Positions 51,570 to 60,393 of a stretch of DNA of 64,000 bases are shown here, in pieces. Every line of letters begins with the position of its first letter. Position 1 is the first letter of the stretch. Location: positions 124,001-188,000 of the forward strand of contig JACKIB010000001.1 in the NCBI GenBank assembly GCA_020638695.1. The letters run 5' to 3'. The position numbers were made by a program, and so were the translations under genes. The stretch comes from Planctomycetota bacterium. GTDB taxonomy: Bacteria; Planctomycetota; UBA1135; UBA2386. Under the pieces are notes generated by a model. That model saw nothing but the letters and a program-made list of their open reading frames with translations, had not been told where the DNA came from and did no database searches.

Positions 51570-52916
51570 CTACTCCACCCGCAACGCGATCATGGTGACA
51601 TCGTCCTCCGCCTCGAGTTCGCCGGCGTGCTCGCACAGCGACGCATCGAGCGCTGACAACAGCTCAGCCGCGGGAAGGTGGCGGTGCGACGACAAGAAGG
51701 CCTTGAGACGCTCGACCCCGTACACTTCTCGCGCGGCATTCATGGTTTCTTCGACGCCGTCCGTGCGCACGAAGATCAAGTCCCCGCTGCGCAGCGGAAT
51801 CGGTCCGCGAACCTGATAATCCTGGCCCTCGACCACGCCGAGCACCATCCCGGTCTTCTCGAACTCCACCAACTCGCCGTCGCGCACCAAGAACAGCGGC
51901 GGGTGACCGGCGTTGACGTAGCTGAGGGTCTTGGCCGCCGCATCGACCACGAACAGCACCGCGGAGATGAACACGCCGGGCTCGACGGCTTCGACCAGTC
52001 GGTTGTTGAGCCGCGACACCACTTGTCCCAGGTCGTCGAGCAGCTCCAGGTAGGAGCGCATCGCGGCCTGCGCGGCGTGGGTCAGCAGGGCCGCCCCCAC
52101 CCCGTGGCCGGTCACGTCCCCGATCATCACCGCCAGCGTGCTGGCTCCGGTGCGGAGAAAGTCGTAGCTGTCGCCGCTCGCCTGGCTGACCGCGGCAAAG
52201 TGCAGCGCGATGTCGAGGCCCGGGAAGTTGTCCGGCACCTTGGGCAGGAGGTGGCGCTGAATCTGCCGGGCGATCTCGACGTCCTGCTCCAGCCGGGCCT
52301 TCTGGATCGAGTCCTCGTACAACCGCGCATTCTCGACCGACACCGCGAGCTGCGCCGAGAGGGCATCGAACAGCGCCAGGTCGCGCGACGAGAACTCACC
52401 GCGGGTCGCCTTGGAGTCGACATAGATCACCCCCACCACGTGGTCCTTGGCGACCAGGGGCGCGCACAGCACAGTGCGCAGCTTGAGGTCGAACACCGAC
52501 TGGCCGAGCTGCGCGGCCTCCTCGGAGCTCTGGATCCGATACTGCCCGGCGCGCAGCTCGCCGAGGGTGCGCTTCACCACCGTGCGACTGTAGTCGATGT
52601 CCGCGCCGAGATCCTCGCCGGCGCCGCTGCGGGCGATCCGCACGGTCAGGTCGTCGGGCCCCGAGCCGAGCAGCAACATCGCCCGATCGGCGTGCGTGAT
52701 CTGCAACGATCGGTCGACGATCCGCTCGAGCACGTGATCGAGGTCCAGGGCGGCACTGACCTCCGCGATACTCTCCAGGAGAATCTGCAGGGACTCCTCG
52801 TCGCGCGCCGGGTCGCCGGTGAGCAACCCGGCAGGCGCGGGGTCGCCGGTGTCGCCGGTCCCGGCGTTGGAACCCTGTTCCGCGGGGTCGCGCTTCCAGA
52901 AGAAGAACCTGTTCAT
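51570..52916 (-). CDS. GAF-domain PP2C-type (SpoIIE/RsbU) serine phosphatase
   Basis: A 448-residue protein from ATG 52916; upstream codons are open but unsupported. A GAF domain lies at about residues 45-195 (ALDLDHVLERIVDRSLQITH, LCAPLVAKDHVVGVIYVDSK). A coiled linker (ARLEQDVEIARQIQRHLLP) is the classic join to a SpoIIE phosphatase domain, which is at about 240-448 with VMIGDVTGHGVGAALLTHAA, YVNAGHPPLFLV, FVRTDGVEETMNA and EDDVTMIALRV, including the metal-binding Asp residues. Such enzymes dephosphorylate STAS-domain anti-anti-sigma factors. A STAS protein gene is divergent from this one, 236 bp away. Confidence 0.93.
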   Translation of the reverse strand: MNRFFFWKRDPAEQGSNAGTGDTGDPAPAGLLTGDPARDEESLQILLESIAEVSAALDLDHVLERIVDRSLQITHADRAMLLLGSGPDDLTVRIARSGAGEDLGADIDYSRTVVKRTLGELRAGQYRIQSSEEAAQLGQSVFDLKLRTVLCAPLVAKDHVVGVIYVDSKATRGEFSSRDLALFDALSAQLAVSVENARLYEDSIQKARLEQDVEIARQIQRHLLPKVPDNFPGLDIALHFAAVSQASGDSYDFLRTGASTLAVMIGDVTGHGVGAALLTHAAQAAMRSYLELLDDLGQVVSRLNNRLVEAVEPGVFISAVLFVVDAAAKTLSYVNAGHPPLFLVRDGELVEFEKTGMVLGVVEGQDYQVRGPIPLRSGDLIFVRTDGVEETMNAAREVYGVERLKAFLSSHRHLPAAELLSALDASLCEHAGELEAEDDVTMIALRVE

Positions 52917-53152
52917 CGATGGGACGGTCGGGACCGGACTCTCCGCGCGTGCGTTGGCTGCCGCGCCGTCGACCCTGGTGTGGGACGACACGCGCGGCCG
53001 AGGGGTCGTGGATCGGTTGCCGGATTCGGGTTGGCTCGCCCGGCTGCCGCGGAGGGCCTGAATAGTCCGGAGCGTAGCGTTTGATTCGTGGCCAGGATCC
53101 GCGAGAATCGCGGGTCGAACACTGCCAGACAAGGCCCGAACGCCGATCGCCG

Positions 53153-53911
53153 ATGAATATCGATACGACCCTGACCGACGACTACGCCGTCCTGACCCTG
53201 AAGGGCGAGTTCGACACGTTCCACTGCCCACGGTTCCAGGAGGAGATCGAAGACATCCTCGAGCGCGATCTGGTGTTCATCATCCTCAACATGCGGATGG
53301 TGAAGTTCATCAACTCCACCGCGCTGGGTGCGATCATCAAGGCCAGCAAGATGTGCAAGGCCGACGATGGCGAACTGGTGCTGAGCGCCCCCTCGCCGTT
53401 CGTGAAGGACATCGTCCACAAGCTCGGCATCGACCAGATGGTGCCGGTGTTCGACGACGAGGAAGGTGCGAAGAAGCACATCATCAAGACGCTCAACGCC
53501 CAAGCGATGGCCGAGGGCGCGTCGGTGCGCGAGGAGAAGGTGCTGATCATCTTCCCCGACAACACGCGCAATCAGCAGATCGGCGGCAAGAAGGCGCTGG
53601 TCGGCACGATGAGCAGCGTCGACTCGGAACGCGTGCGCTTCCTGTGGAGCGGCGAGAAGCTCGGCATCAGCGCCGACCAGGGCAAGCAGCTGTTCTACCC
53701 CGGCAGCGAGCTGCACCTGAAGTTCCAGGTGAAGATGTTCAAGAAGGGCCACTTCGAGGTGACCGCGGCGGTCGATGACGTGGAGGTGGCCTCGGACGAC
53801 AACCTTCGCATCACCGCGGCGTTCAAGAAGATCAAGCCGCGCGAACGCGAAGCCCTGGCACAGTTCGCCGCGGACATGGACTTCCTGAAGCGGCAGATTC
53901 GCGAGCAATAG
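53153..53911 (+). CDS. STAS (anti-anti-sigma) domain protein with PilZ-like C-domain
   Basis: A 252-residue protein from ATG 53153. The STAS domain (about residues 1-110) has VLTLKGEFDTFHCPRFQEEI, FIILNMRMVKFINSTALGAI and LVLSAPSPFVKDIVHKLGID; the Ser/Thr in NSTALG aligns with the phosphorylated residue of SpoIIAA/RsbV. Residues about 125-235 form a beta-rich part resembling a PilZ fold (KALVGTMSSVDSERVRFLWS, PGSELHLKFQVK), but the RxxxR and DxSxxG c-di-GMP motifs are not intact. It is probably the target of the divergent SpoIIE phosphatase. The output may be a sigma switch or a surface function. Confidence 0.85.
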   Translation: MNIDTTLTDDYAVLTLKGEFDTFHCPRFQEEIEDILERDLVFIILNMRMVKFINSTALGAIIKASKMCKADDGELVLSAPSPFVKDIVHKLGIDQMVPVFDDEEGAKKHIIKTLNAQAMAEGASVREEKVLIIFPDNTRNQQIGGKKALVGTMSSVDSERVRFLWSGEKLGISADQGKQLFYPGSELHLKFQVKMFKKGHFEVTAAVDDVEVASDDNLRITAAFKKIKPREREALAQFAADMDFLKRQIREQ

Positions 53912-54214
53912 GCGTCTCGTCGCTGCAGCGATCCGACATCGCAGCGGCGGAGTGCCCGGGGATGGTTTCGCGAGTCGAACGATGCTCGCGGCTGGGGGCA
54001 CGGACCCGTCCACACGAGAGTGCAAGCCCTGCACCCGCCTGACGGCGCGGCAGTTGCCCCCTGCTCACACGTGCCCAGTTGACACGTGCCCAGTTGACAA
54101 GTGCCCAGTTGACAAGTGCCCAGTTGACAAGTGCCCAGTTGACAAGTGCCCAGTTGACAAGGGCGCGCCGATCGAGGCCGCGGCCCCGATGAGCATCGGG
54201 CCGCCCGACCGGGG
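53912..54214. other. 303-bp gap between convergent STAS and rpmH genes
   Basis: The stretch contains the 15-bp array at 54071-54160 and no other clear feature. Translations across the array give a five-residue repeat (PVDKC or VNWAL) but lack start signals and are not considered genes. Confidence 0.6.
54071..54160. repeat. Six tandem 15-bp repeats containing TTGACA
   Basis: Six head-to-tail units GTGCCCAGTTGACAA; the first ends in C instead of A and the others are identical. Each unit holds TTGACA, the sigma-70 -35 consensus, on the plus strand, but no -10 hexamer stands at the right distance. It lies between the 3' ends of the STAS gene and rpmH. The near-perfect identity suggests recent expansion, so it may vary in copy number between strains. 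Confidence 0.95.
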
Positions 54215-54352
54215 TCAGCCGACCCGGAAGAAGCCGCCGGTGCGCTTGCGCTTGCGCTTGATCACCTTCCGGCCGCCAGCGGTCTTCGAGCGGGTGCGGA
54301 AGCCCACCTTCTTGGCGCGCTTGAGGTTCGATCGACGGGTCTTGAGTTTCAT
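54215..54352 (-). CDS. rpmH: 50S ribosomal protein L34
   Basis: A 45-residue, extremely basic protein: it starts MKLKTRRSNLKRAKKVGFRT and contains SKTAGGRKVIKRKRKRTGG, which fits the L34 pattern (R..GF..R..T..GR.V...R...GR). It is slightly modified at both ends relative to the E. coli protein. In most bacteria rpmH is followed by rnpA and yidC near dnaA. Here a 15-bp tandem array follows instead, and no rnpA is seen. It has its own strong promoter. Confidence 0.9.
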   Translation of the reverse strand: MKLKTRRSNLKRAKKVGFRTRSKTAGGRKVIKRKRKRTGGFFRVG

Positions 54353-54385
54353 GCTGCGGCGGCCCCAACGGGCAGAGGGCGGAAG

Positions 54386-54414
54386 AGAGTAGCGATGCCC
54401 CCGGTTCGAGTCAA
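54386..54414 (-). promoter_or_regulatory. rpmH: rpmH promoter
   Basis: TTGACT (54409-54414) and TACTCT (54386-54391) on the minus strand are 17 bp apart, 34 bp before the rpmH start. A close match to the sigma-70 consensus, as expected for a ribosomal protein gene. Confidence 0.7.
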
Positions 54415-54548
54415 ACCCGCGGGTGGAGAACCACGCCCACCCCATTCCGGCGCCACAATCGGTTCCTCGCGCGGGTCGAACCGGCACTGCCGCGGACGGC
54501 CCGGCATCGGGGCCCTGGCCAGGCCCAGGGGCCTCAGCCGGTGTGGCC

Positions 54549-56243
54549 TCAGCCGGTGTGGAACGTCTCGCGCAGGACTTCCTCGACCGTGGTCTGGCAG
54601 CTGAACACCGCCGCCAACCCGGCATCCCGCAACGTCTTCATCCCCGACTCGCGCGCGGCCTGGTGCAAGGTCGACGAGCTGGCGCGGTCCAGCACCAGCT
54701 GCTTCAGGCGGTCGTCCAGCGTCATGATCTCGGCCAGCGCCATCCGCCCCTTGAAACCGGTGAAGTTGCACACCTCGCAGCCCTTGCCGTACGCGAACTG
54801 GGCGCTGCCCACCTCCGCGGCGGTCAGCTGGAGTTCCTGCAGCACGTTCTCGGCTGGGGTGTACTGGGTGCGGCACTTCGAGCAGATCCGCCGCACCAGC
54901 CGCTGCGCGACCACCTCACGCATCGTGGCGGTGATCAAGAACGGCTCGATTCCCATGTCGGCCAACCGGGTGATCGCGCTGGGTGCATCGTTGGTGTGCA
55001 GGGTCGAGAACACCAAGTGACCGGTGAGGCTCGCTTCGATGGCGATCTGCGCGGTCTCGCGGTCGCGGATCTCGCCCACCAGGATGATGTCGGGATCCTG
55101 ACGCAGGATGGTGCGCAGGACCTTGGCATAGGTGACCCCGATCTCCTCGTTGACCGGGATCTGCACGATGCCTTCGAGGTCGTATTCCACCGGGTCCTCG
55201 GTGGTGATGATCTTCACCTCTTCGCGGTTGGCCTCGTTGAGCACCGCGTAGAGCGTGGTCGTCTTGCCGGACCCGGTCGGCCCGGTGACCAACACGATGC
55301 CGTGCGGCAGCTTGGTGAAGCCGCGCACGTGCGCCAACTGGTGTTCGCCCAGACCGATCGACTCGAGGTTGAGCGACACCACCGAGCGGTCGAGGATTCG
55401 CATCACGGTGGATTCGCCGAACATGGTCGGCAAGGTCGACACACGCAGGTCGACCGGCTTGCCACCCACCGCCAGCTCGATACGCCCGTCCTGCGGCAGC
55501 CGGGTCTCGGCGATGTCGAGGTCGGCCAGGACCTTGACGCGGGACACCAGCGCCACCGCGAGGTGCGCCGGCGGGGCCTCGAGCTCGTACAGCACACCGT
55601 CGACCCGGTAACGGATCTTGAAGTCACGCTCGAACGGCTCCAGGTGGATGTCCGAAGCCTTGTCGCGGATCGCCTGGTAGAGGACGTAGTTGAGCAGCTT
55701 GACCACCGGTGCGGCGGCGGCCATCGACGCCTTGTCCTCCAGGTCGAACTTGCCGCCCGCCTGGCTGAACTCGGCGACCAGCTCCTTCATCTGCTGCTTG
55801 CTGCGAGTCGGCTCGTCGCGGTAGTGCTGGTCGAGTGTCTCGCGGATCTGTGCCTCGTCGGCGATCGCGCCGACCACTTCCATTCCGGTGGCGAAACCGA
55901 TGTCCGACAGCACCGCTGCGTTGACCGGGTCGGCGAGCACGACGGTCAGCTGCCGGCCGGACACCGACACGGGCACCACCCCGAAGGTCCGCGCGGTCAC
56001 GGCGTCCAACCGCGAGAGCGCGGCTGGTTCCGGTGGGGAAGTCTGCAGGTCGAGGTAGGCCATTCCAGCCTGGTCGGCCAGCCCCCGCGCGAGGTCGGCC
56101 GGCTGGATCGAACCGAGACCGATCAGGATCTCGCCGATGCGCCCCCCCTTCTCCCGTTGGATGGCGAGCGCCTCCTGCACCATCCCTTCGTGGATGACGC
56201 CGTGCGCCTTCAGGATCTGCCCGATCAAGCGGCGAGCTGCCAC
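54549..56243 (-). CDS. pilB: GspE/PilB-family assembly ATPase (second copy)
   Basis: A 564-residue ATPase with an N-terminal MshEN-type domain (about residues 1-150, GRIGEILIGLGSI), then KASDIHLEPFERDFKIRYRV, Walker A GPTGSGKTTTLYA, Asp box TTEDPVEYDLEGIVQ, Walker B-type DPDIILVGEIRDRET, His box GHLVFSTLHTNDAP and a four-Cys zinc site (CSKCRTQY, GCEVC). It powers pilus or type II secretion assembly. It starts 2 bp after the PilT-like gene. No pilC, pilM-Q or pilin gene is within reach in the window. Confidence 0.93.
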   Translation of the reverse strand: MAARRLIGQILKAHGVIHEGMVQEALAIQREKGGRIGEILIGLGSIQPADLARGLADQAGMAYLDLQTSPPEPAALSRLDAVTARTFGVVPVSVSGRQLTVVLADPVNAAVLSDIGFATGMEVVGAIADEAQIRETLDQHYRDEPTRSKQQMKELVAEFSQAGGKFDLEDKASMAAAAPVVKLLNYVLYQAIRDKASDIHLEPFERDFKIRYRVDGVLYELEAPPAHLAVALVSRVKVLADLDIAETRLPQDGRIELAVGGKPVDLRVSTLPTMFGESTVMRILDRSVVSLNLESIGLGEHQLAHVRGFTKLPHGIVLVTGPTGSGKTTTLYAVLNEANREEVKIITTEDPVEYDLEGIVQIPVNEEIGVTYAKVLRTILRQDPDIILVGEIRDRETAQIAIEASLTGHLVFSTLHTNDAPSAITRLADMGIEPFLITATMREVVAQRLVRRICSKCRTQYTPAENVLQELQLTAAEVGSAQFAYGKGCEVCNFTGFKGRMALAEIMTLDDRLKQLVLDRASSSTLHQAARESGMKTLRDAGLAAVFSCQTTVEEVLRETFHTG

Positions 56244-56245
56244 GG

Positions 56246-57307
56246 TCAGGCGCTCCCGAGCTTCTGGTCGATGTAGCTGCGGTCGAACACTCGCTCGCGC
56301 ATCGCCTCCTTGGTGATGCGGCCGCTGCGGTACAGCTCCAACAGCGAGTCGTCGAGTAGCAGGTTGCCAGCCCGCCGTCCGGTCTGGATCACCGACGGGA
56401 TCTTGAAGGTCTCCTTCTTGCGGATGTGGTTCTCGATCGCCGGGTTCGACAGCATCACCTCGAACGCCGCAGCCCGGCCCTTGCCGTCGGACGTCGGCAC
56501 CAGGATCTGCGAGATCACTGCGACCAGCGCGACCGAGAGCTGTGCGCGGACCTGGTCCTGCTGGTCGGTCGGGTACTGGTCGATGATCCGGTCGACGGTG
56601 CGCGCCGCGCCGGTGGTGTGCAGCGTGCCGAACACCAGGTGGCCGGTCTCCGCCGCGCTGATCGCCGCCGAGGTGGTCTCGAGGTCACGCATCTCGCCGA
56701 GCAGGATCACGTCGGGGTCCTCGCGCAGCGCCCGCCGCATCGCCTCGGCGAACGACGAGGTGTCCGATCCGACCTCCCGCTGCGTCACCAGCGACTTGCT
56801 GTGTTTGTGGTAGTACTCGATCGGATCCTCGATCGTGACGATGTGCACGTCGCGGTTCTGGTTGATCCAATCGATCATCGTCGCCAGCGTGGTGGTCTTG
56901 CCCGAACCGGTCGGGCCGGTGACCAACACCAGACCCCGGTGCAGGGTCAGCAGTTGGCGCACGGAGTCGGGCAACCCGATCTGCTCGAACGACAGCAGCT
57001 TGTGCGGGATCAACCGCATGACGATCCCGATGCTGCCCTTCTGCGTCAGCACCGCGACGCGGAAACGGCACTTGTCGCCGTGCGCGTAGCCGTAGTCAGT
57101 CGAGCCACATTCGGCGAGTTCGTCGAGCGAGCGCTGCGGCAGGATCTCCTCCGCCATCGCCCGGATCTGCTCCGGGGTGAGGACTTGCTGGTCGAGGTCG
57201 ACCAGGTGGCCACGCACCCGCACCACCGGCGGCCGGCCCGAAGACAAGTGCAAGTCGGAGGCGTTGCGCTCGAGGCACTGGTCCATCAGCGCGTGGATGT
57301 CGGTCAT
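56246..57307 (-). CDS. pilT: PilT-family twitching-motility ATPase
   Basis: A 353-residue ATPase. The N-terminal PAS-like part has NASDLHLSSGRPPVVRVRGH, then Walker A GPTGSGKTTTLATMIDWIN, Asp box IEDPIEYYH, Walker B PDVILLGEMRDLETTSAAIS with the Asp/Glu pair, and His box ETGHLVFGTLHT. PilT retracts type IV pili. The AIRNLIRE motif of classic PilT is not visible in the same form; the region reads AIENHIRKKETFKIPSVIQT, as in many PilT/PilU proteins. It is flanked on both sides by PilB-like genes, 10 bp and 2 bp away. Confidence 0.94.
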   Translation of the reverse strand: MTDIHALMDQCLERNASDLHLSSGRPPVVRVRGHLVDLDQQVLTPEQIRAMAEEILPQRSLDELAECGSTDYGYAHGDKCRFRVAVLTQKGSIGIVMRLIPHKLLSFEQIGLPDSVRQLLTLHRGLVLVTGPTGSGKTTTLATMIDWINQNRDVHIVTIEDPIEYYHKHSKSLVTQREVGSDTSSFAEAMRRALREDPDVILLGEMRDLETTSAAISAAETGHLVFGTLHTTGAARTVDRIIDQYPTDQQDQVRAQLSVALVAVISQILVPTSDGKGRAAAFEVMLSNPAIENHIRKKETFKIPSVIQTGRRAGNLLLDDSLLELYRSGRITKEAMRERVFDRSYIDQKLGSA

Positions 57308-57317
57308 GGCGGCGACG

Positions 57318-58973
57318 TTATTCCATCGTCGACGTCACACGAAGGATCTCCTCCACCGAGGTGATCCCCTGGGCGACCTTCTTCGCGCCGTCCTCCACCA
57401 GGGTGGTCATGCCTCCGGAACTCCGGGCGTAGTGCCGCAGCGCCAGGGTGGACTCCTGCCGGAAGGTCATCTCCCGCAGGGTGGTGTCCATCGACATCAA
57501 CTCGAACAGCCCGACCCGACCGCGGTAACCGGTGTGCTCGCACGCAGGGCATCCGACCGGCTGATTGAAGGTCGCGCCCTGCATCGCCGAACCCGACAGC
57601 CCGATCGCCACCAGGTCGGTCTCGTCGGGGGTGTAGGGTCGCCGACAGTCCTTGCACAAGACCCGGACCAGCCGCTGTGCCATGATCGCCTGGATCGCGG
57701 CCGACACCAGGAACGGCTTGACCCCGATGTCGATCAGACGGGTCACCGCGGACGGCGCGTCGTTGGTGTGCAGCGAGGCGAACACCAGGTGTCCGGTCAG
57801 CGCCGCCTGCACGGCGATCTCCGCCGTCTCGCGGTCGCGGATCTCACCGACCAGGATGATGTTCGGCGCCTGACGCAACATCGCGCGCAGGATGCGGGCG
57901 AACGTCAGCCCGATACCGGAGCGCACCTGGCACTGGTTGATGCCCGCGATGTTGAACTCGACCGGGTCCTCGGCGGTGATGATCTTCACGTCCGGCCGGT
58001 TGAGCTGCTTGAGCGCCGCGTAGAGCGTGGTGGTCTTGCCGGAACCGGTCGGCCCGGTGACCAAGAACACCCCGTTGGGTCGCTTGATGGTCCGCTGGAA
58101 CCGCTCCTCGTCGATCCCGCCGAAACCGAGATCTGCCAGCGACAGCAGGTTCTTTTCCTTGTCGAGCAAGCGCATCACCAGCGTCTCGCCGTGGTTGCCC
58201 GGCAGCACCGAGGTTCGGATGTCGATCTCGCGCCCCTCCGAGCTGCGGAACGCGATCCGTCCGTCCTGCGGCTTGCGCCGCTCGGCGATGTCGAGCTTCG
58301 CCATGATCTTGAACCGCGACGTGAACGGTCCGTGCAGGCCGGGCTCCAACGACGCCACCTCGCGCAGCACACCATCCACGCGGTACCGCACCCGCATGCG
58401 GCTCTCGAACGGCTCGACGTGGATGTCGCTCGCCCGCGCGGCCAACGCTTCGTTGATCGTCTTGTCGACCAGGCGCAGGATCGGCGCATCCTCGCCCTCG
58501 GGCTCGCCGCGCGCATCGCCCTTGCCCCGCGCCCGCGGCGCACCCGCCGCCGAGCCGCCACCGACCACCTTGCGGATCGCCCGCTTCAACGCCTCCGGCG
58601 GAGCGATGGCGCACTTGACCTCGCACCCGGCGATGAAGCCCAGGTTGTCCGCCACGAAGGTATTGATCGGGTCGTCGATCGCGACGTACAGCACCCCCGA
58701 CTTGATGAGCAGCGGCAGCGCGTTGTTCTGCTCGATCTGCTCCTTGGGGATCCGCTCGATCGCCTCGGGTTTGGCCTTCTCGGGATCACCGAACGGCAGC
58801 CCGTAGGCCTTGCTGACATCCCGGTAGACGCGGCTCTCGTCGTGCCCGAGCTGCACGGCCGCGCGCTCGAGCGACATGCCGCGGCTGCGCGCCAAGGCGC
58901 GCACCTTGTCCAGACCCTCTTGCGTCAGGGTCCCGCTGTCGAGAAGGACCCGCTCGAGGGCCTGGCTGCTCAA
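57318..58973 (-). CDS. pilB: GspE/PilB-family assembly ATPase (first copy)
   Basis: A 551-residue ATPase with an N-terminal MshEN domain (about residues 1-150), a Gly/Ala-rich linker, KASDIHVEP-type ARASDIHVEPFESRMRVRYR, Walker A GPTGSGKTTTLYAALKQLN, AEDPVEFNIAGINQCQV, NIILVGEIRDRETAEIAVQA, LVFASLHTNDAPSAVTRLID and a zinc site (LCKDCRRPY, GCPACEHTGYRG). It is similar to the copy two genes downstream but clearly diverged, so the two may serve different filaments. Its ATG overlaps the DUF1573-like gene stop by 4 bp. Confidence 0.93.
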   Translation of the reverse strand: MSSQALERVLLDSGTLTQEGLDKVRALARSRGMSLERAAVQLGHDESRVYRDVSKAYGLPFGDPEKAKPEAIERIPKEQIEQNNALPLLIKSGVLYVAIDDPINTFVADNLGFIAGCEVKCAIAPPEALKRAIRKVVGGGSAAGAPRARGKGDARGEPEGEDAPILRLVDKTINEALAARASDIHVEPFESRMRVRYRVDGVLREVASLEPGLHGPFTSRFKIMAKLDIAERRKPQDGRIAFRSSEGREIDIRTSVLPGNHGETLVMRLLDKEKNLLSLADLGFGGIDEERFQRTIKRPNGVFLVTGPTGSGKTTTLYAALKQLNRPDVKIITAEDPVEFNIAGINQCQVRSGIGLTFARILRAMLRQAPNIILVGEIRDRETAEIAVQAALTGHLVFASLHTNDAPSAVTRLIDIGVKPFLVSAAIQAIMAQRLVRVLCKDCRRPYTPDETDLVAIGLSGSAMQGATFNQPVGCPACEHTGYRGRVGLFELMSMDTTLREMTFRQESTLALRHYARSSGGMTTLVEDGAKKVAQGITSVEEILRVTSTME

Positions 58974-60241
58974 CGCAGGATTCCGTTGAACGTGAACTGC
59001 TTGCCCTGCACTGCGGGGTGGTTGAGGCTCAGCACCATCGCGCCGCGCACCAGCATCGGGCCCCTGACCTCGGGCGCGATCTTCACGCTGACCACCAGGT
59101 CCTTGCCCACCAGTTCGCCGGTGGCGCTGATGTACTTCTTGTCGAACGTCAGGCGCGGGAACTCGACGCTCTTGAGCGCGAGCTTGAAGTCGCCGTTGGG
59201 CTTGATGGTGACCTTCTGCACCGCACCTTCGCCGCGCCGGATCTTGCCGAACGACAGGAACGTGCCCGGCTCGATGGTGACCGGGCCACTCACCGTGGCG
59301 ATCACGCTCAGCCGCACTTCCTTGTCCTGCCAGTCGGTCTTGAAGACGATGCCGGCGCCACCTGCCTTGGGGTCCGCGTTGGGGCCGAACTCACCGTCGA
59401 CCTTCCACGCCGGCTTGCCGTCAGGGCGCTTGATCTGCTGCTTCGAGGTCACCTTGACGTATTCGGGCAGCTTGTCGTGGTCGAGCAGCTGGAACTCCGG
59501 CCGGACCGCCGACTCGATCACGAACGAGAAGTTGCGCTTGTCGCCCCACTTCATGTCGTTGAGGTAGACCTCGTTGGGGGTGATGGTGAACAGCTTCACG
59601 CCCTTGGCCTGCCACGACAGGGTGATCTGCTTCGCCCCCGGGTCGGTGGTCGTGATGCTCAGCGTGGCGTCCTTGTAGCCCTGCAGGCCACCCATCTCCA
59701 TGTGGACCTCGATCAGGCCATGGTCCTGCGGCCCGATGTTGATGTGGGTGACGCGGACCTTGGTGATCTTGCCGTCCTTCTCGTCCAGCCGGTTCAGCGA
59801 GTTCGCAACCGGTTGCTTGCCAAGCTGGTACTTCCGCACCCCGTCCGGCCCGCGCACCGTGATGTCAGCCTGCGTGCACTGGCAGCTGCCCATCAAGTTG
59901 TTCCACTCGATCGGCTTGCCGGTCGGGTTCTTGAACTTGAACGAACCGCTGACCTTCTCCTTGTCGAGGAACTCGCCCATGAACAGGCGGGTGCGCTCGA
60001 AGAACCAGGTGTTCGGCGCGCCGGTCTTGAACTCGGTTACGGGGGCGTGCGGCGGGACGCGGCCCTGGGGCGCCGAACCGTCGACCGGGATCGTGCCCGG
60101 CGGCAGCGGGGGCGTCTCCGTTGCCGGCGGCTTCTGCTTATCGGACCCGGGCGGGGTGCCCTGGGCGAACAGAGCAGCGGGCAGGCACAACGTGAGGAGC
60201 GCCACGGCAGCGGCGGTGGAGGTGGTCGTTCGCGTCTTCAT
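58970..60241 (-). CDS. Secreted DUF1573-like protein
   Basis: A 423-residue protein from ATG 60241. The signal peptide is residues 1-26 (LPAALFAQG), then a Pro-rich linker to about 65, and several Ig-like beta domains. The DUF1573-type stretch is VSGSFKFKNPTGKPIEWNNL followed by MGSCQCTQADITV. Later strands (GYKDATLSITTTDPGAKQIT, GTFLSFGKIRRGEGAVQKVT) repeat the pattern. DUF1573 proteins are abundant in planctomycetes and Bacteroidetes and are thought to be surface or periplasmic. The stop overlaps the PilB start, so it leads the ATPase operon. Confidence 0.85.
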   Translation of the reverse strand: MKTRTTTSTAAAVALLTLCLPAALFAQGTPPGSDKQKPPATETPPLPPGTIPVDGSAPQGRVPPHAPVTEFKTGAPNTWFFERTRLFMGEFLDKEKVSGSFKFKNPTGKPIEWNNLMGSCQCTQADITVRGPDGVRKYQLGKQPVANSLNRLDEKDGKITKVRVTHINIGPQDHGLIEVHMEMGGLQGYKDATLSITTTDPGAKQITLSWQAKGVKLFTITPNEVYLNDMKWGDKRNFSFVIESAVRPEFQLLDHDKLPEYVKVTSKQQIKRPDGKPAWKVDGEFGPNADPKAGGAGIVFKTDWQDKEVRLSVIATVSGPVTIEPGTFLSFGKIRRGEGAVQKVTIKPNGDFKLALKSVEFPRLTFDKKYISATGELVGKDLVVSVKIAPEVRGPMLVRGAMVLSLNHPAVQGKQFTFNGILR

Positions 60242-60393
60242 GGGCGGAGGTTCACTTCGGTTGGACGGCCATCCCGAGACTCGAGGTGGCCGGCTCGGTG
60301 ACAGGGCGGCGGGTGCCCTGCCGAGCCGATGTTGGTGAACGCTGCGCGAGAGTATAGCCTCCCAGCGGAAACGACCCCCGGCCAAAAAACCCC

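Noticed and set aside
54071..54160. CRISPR array at the 15-bp repeats
   Set aside because: Units are directly tandem with no spacers, too short for CRISPR repeats, and no cas genes are present.
54071..54160. Multiple functional promoters at the TTGACA repeats
   Set aside because: No -10-like hexamer lies 16-18 bp downstream of any TTGACA; the sequence there is GC-rich repeat, and no plus-strand gene follows.
54549..58973. Type II secretion system operon
   Set aside because: The PilT-like retraction ATPase between the two PilB-like genes is specific to type IV pili, and no gspD, gspF or gspG genes are present.
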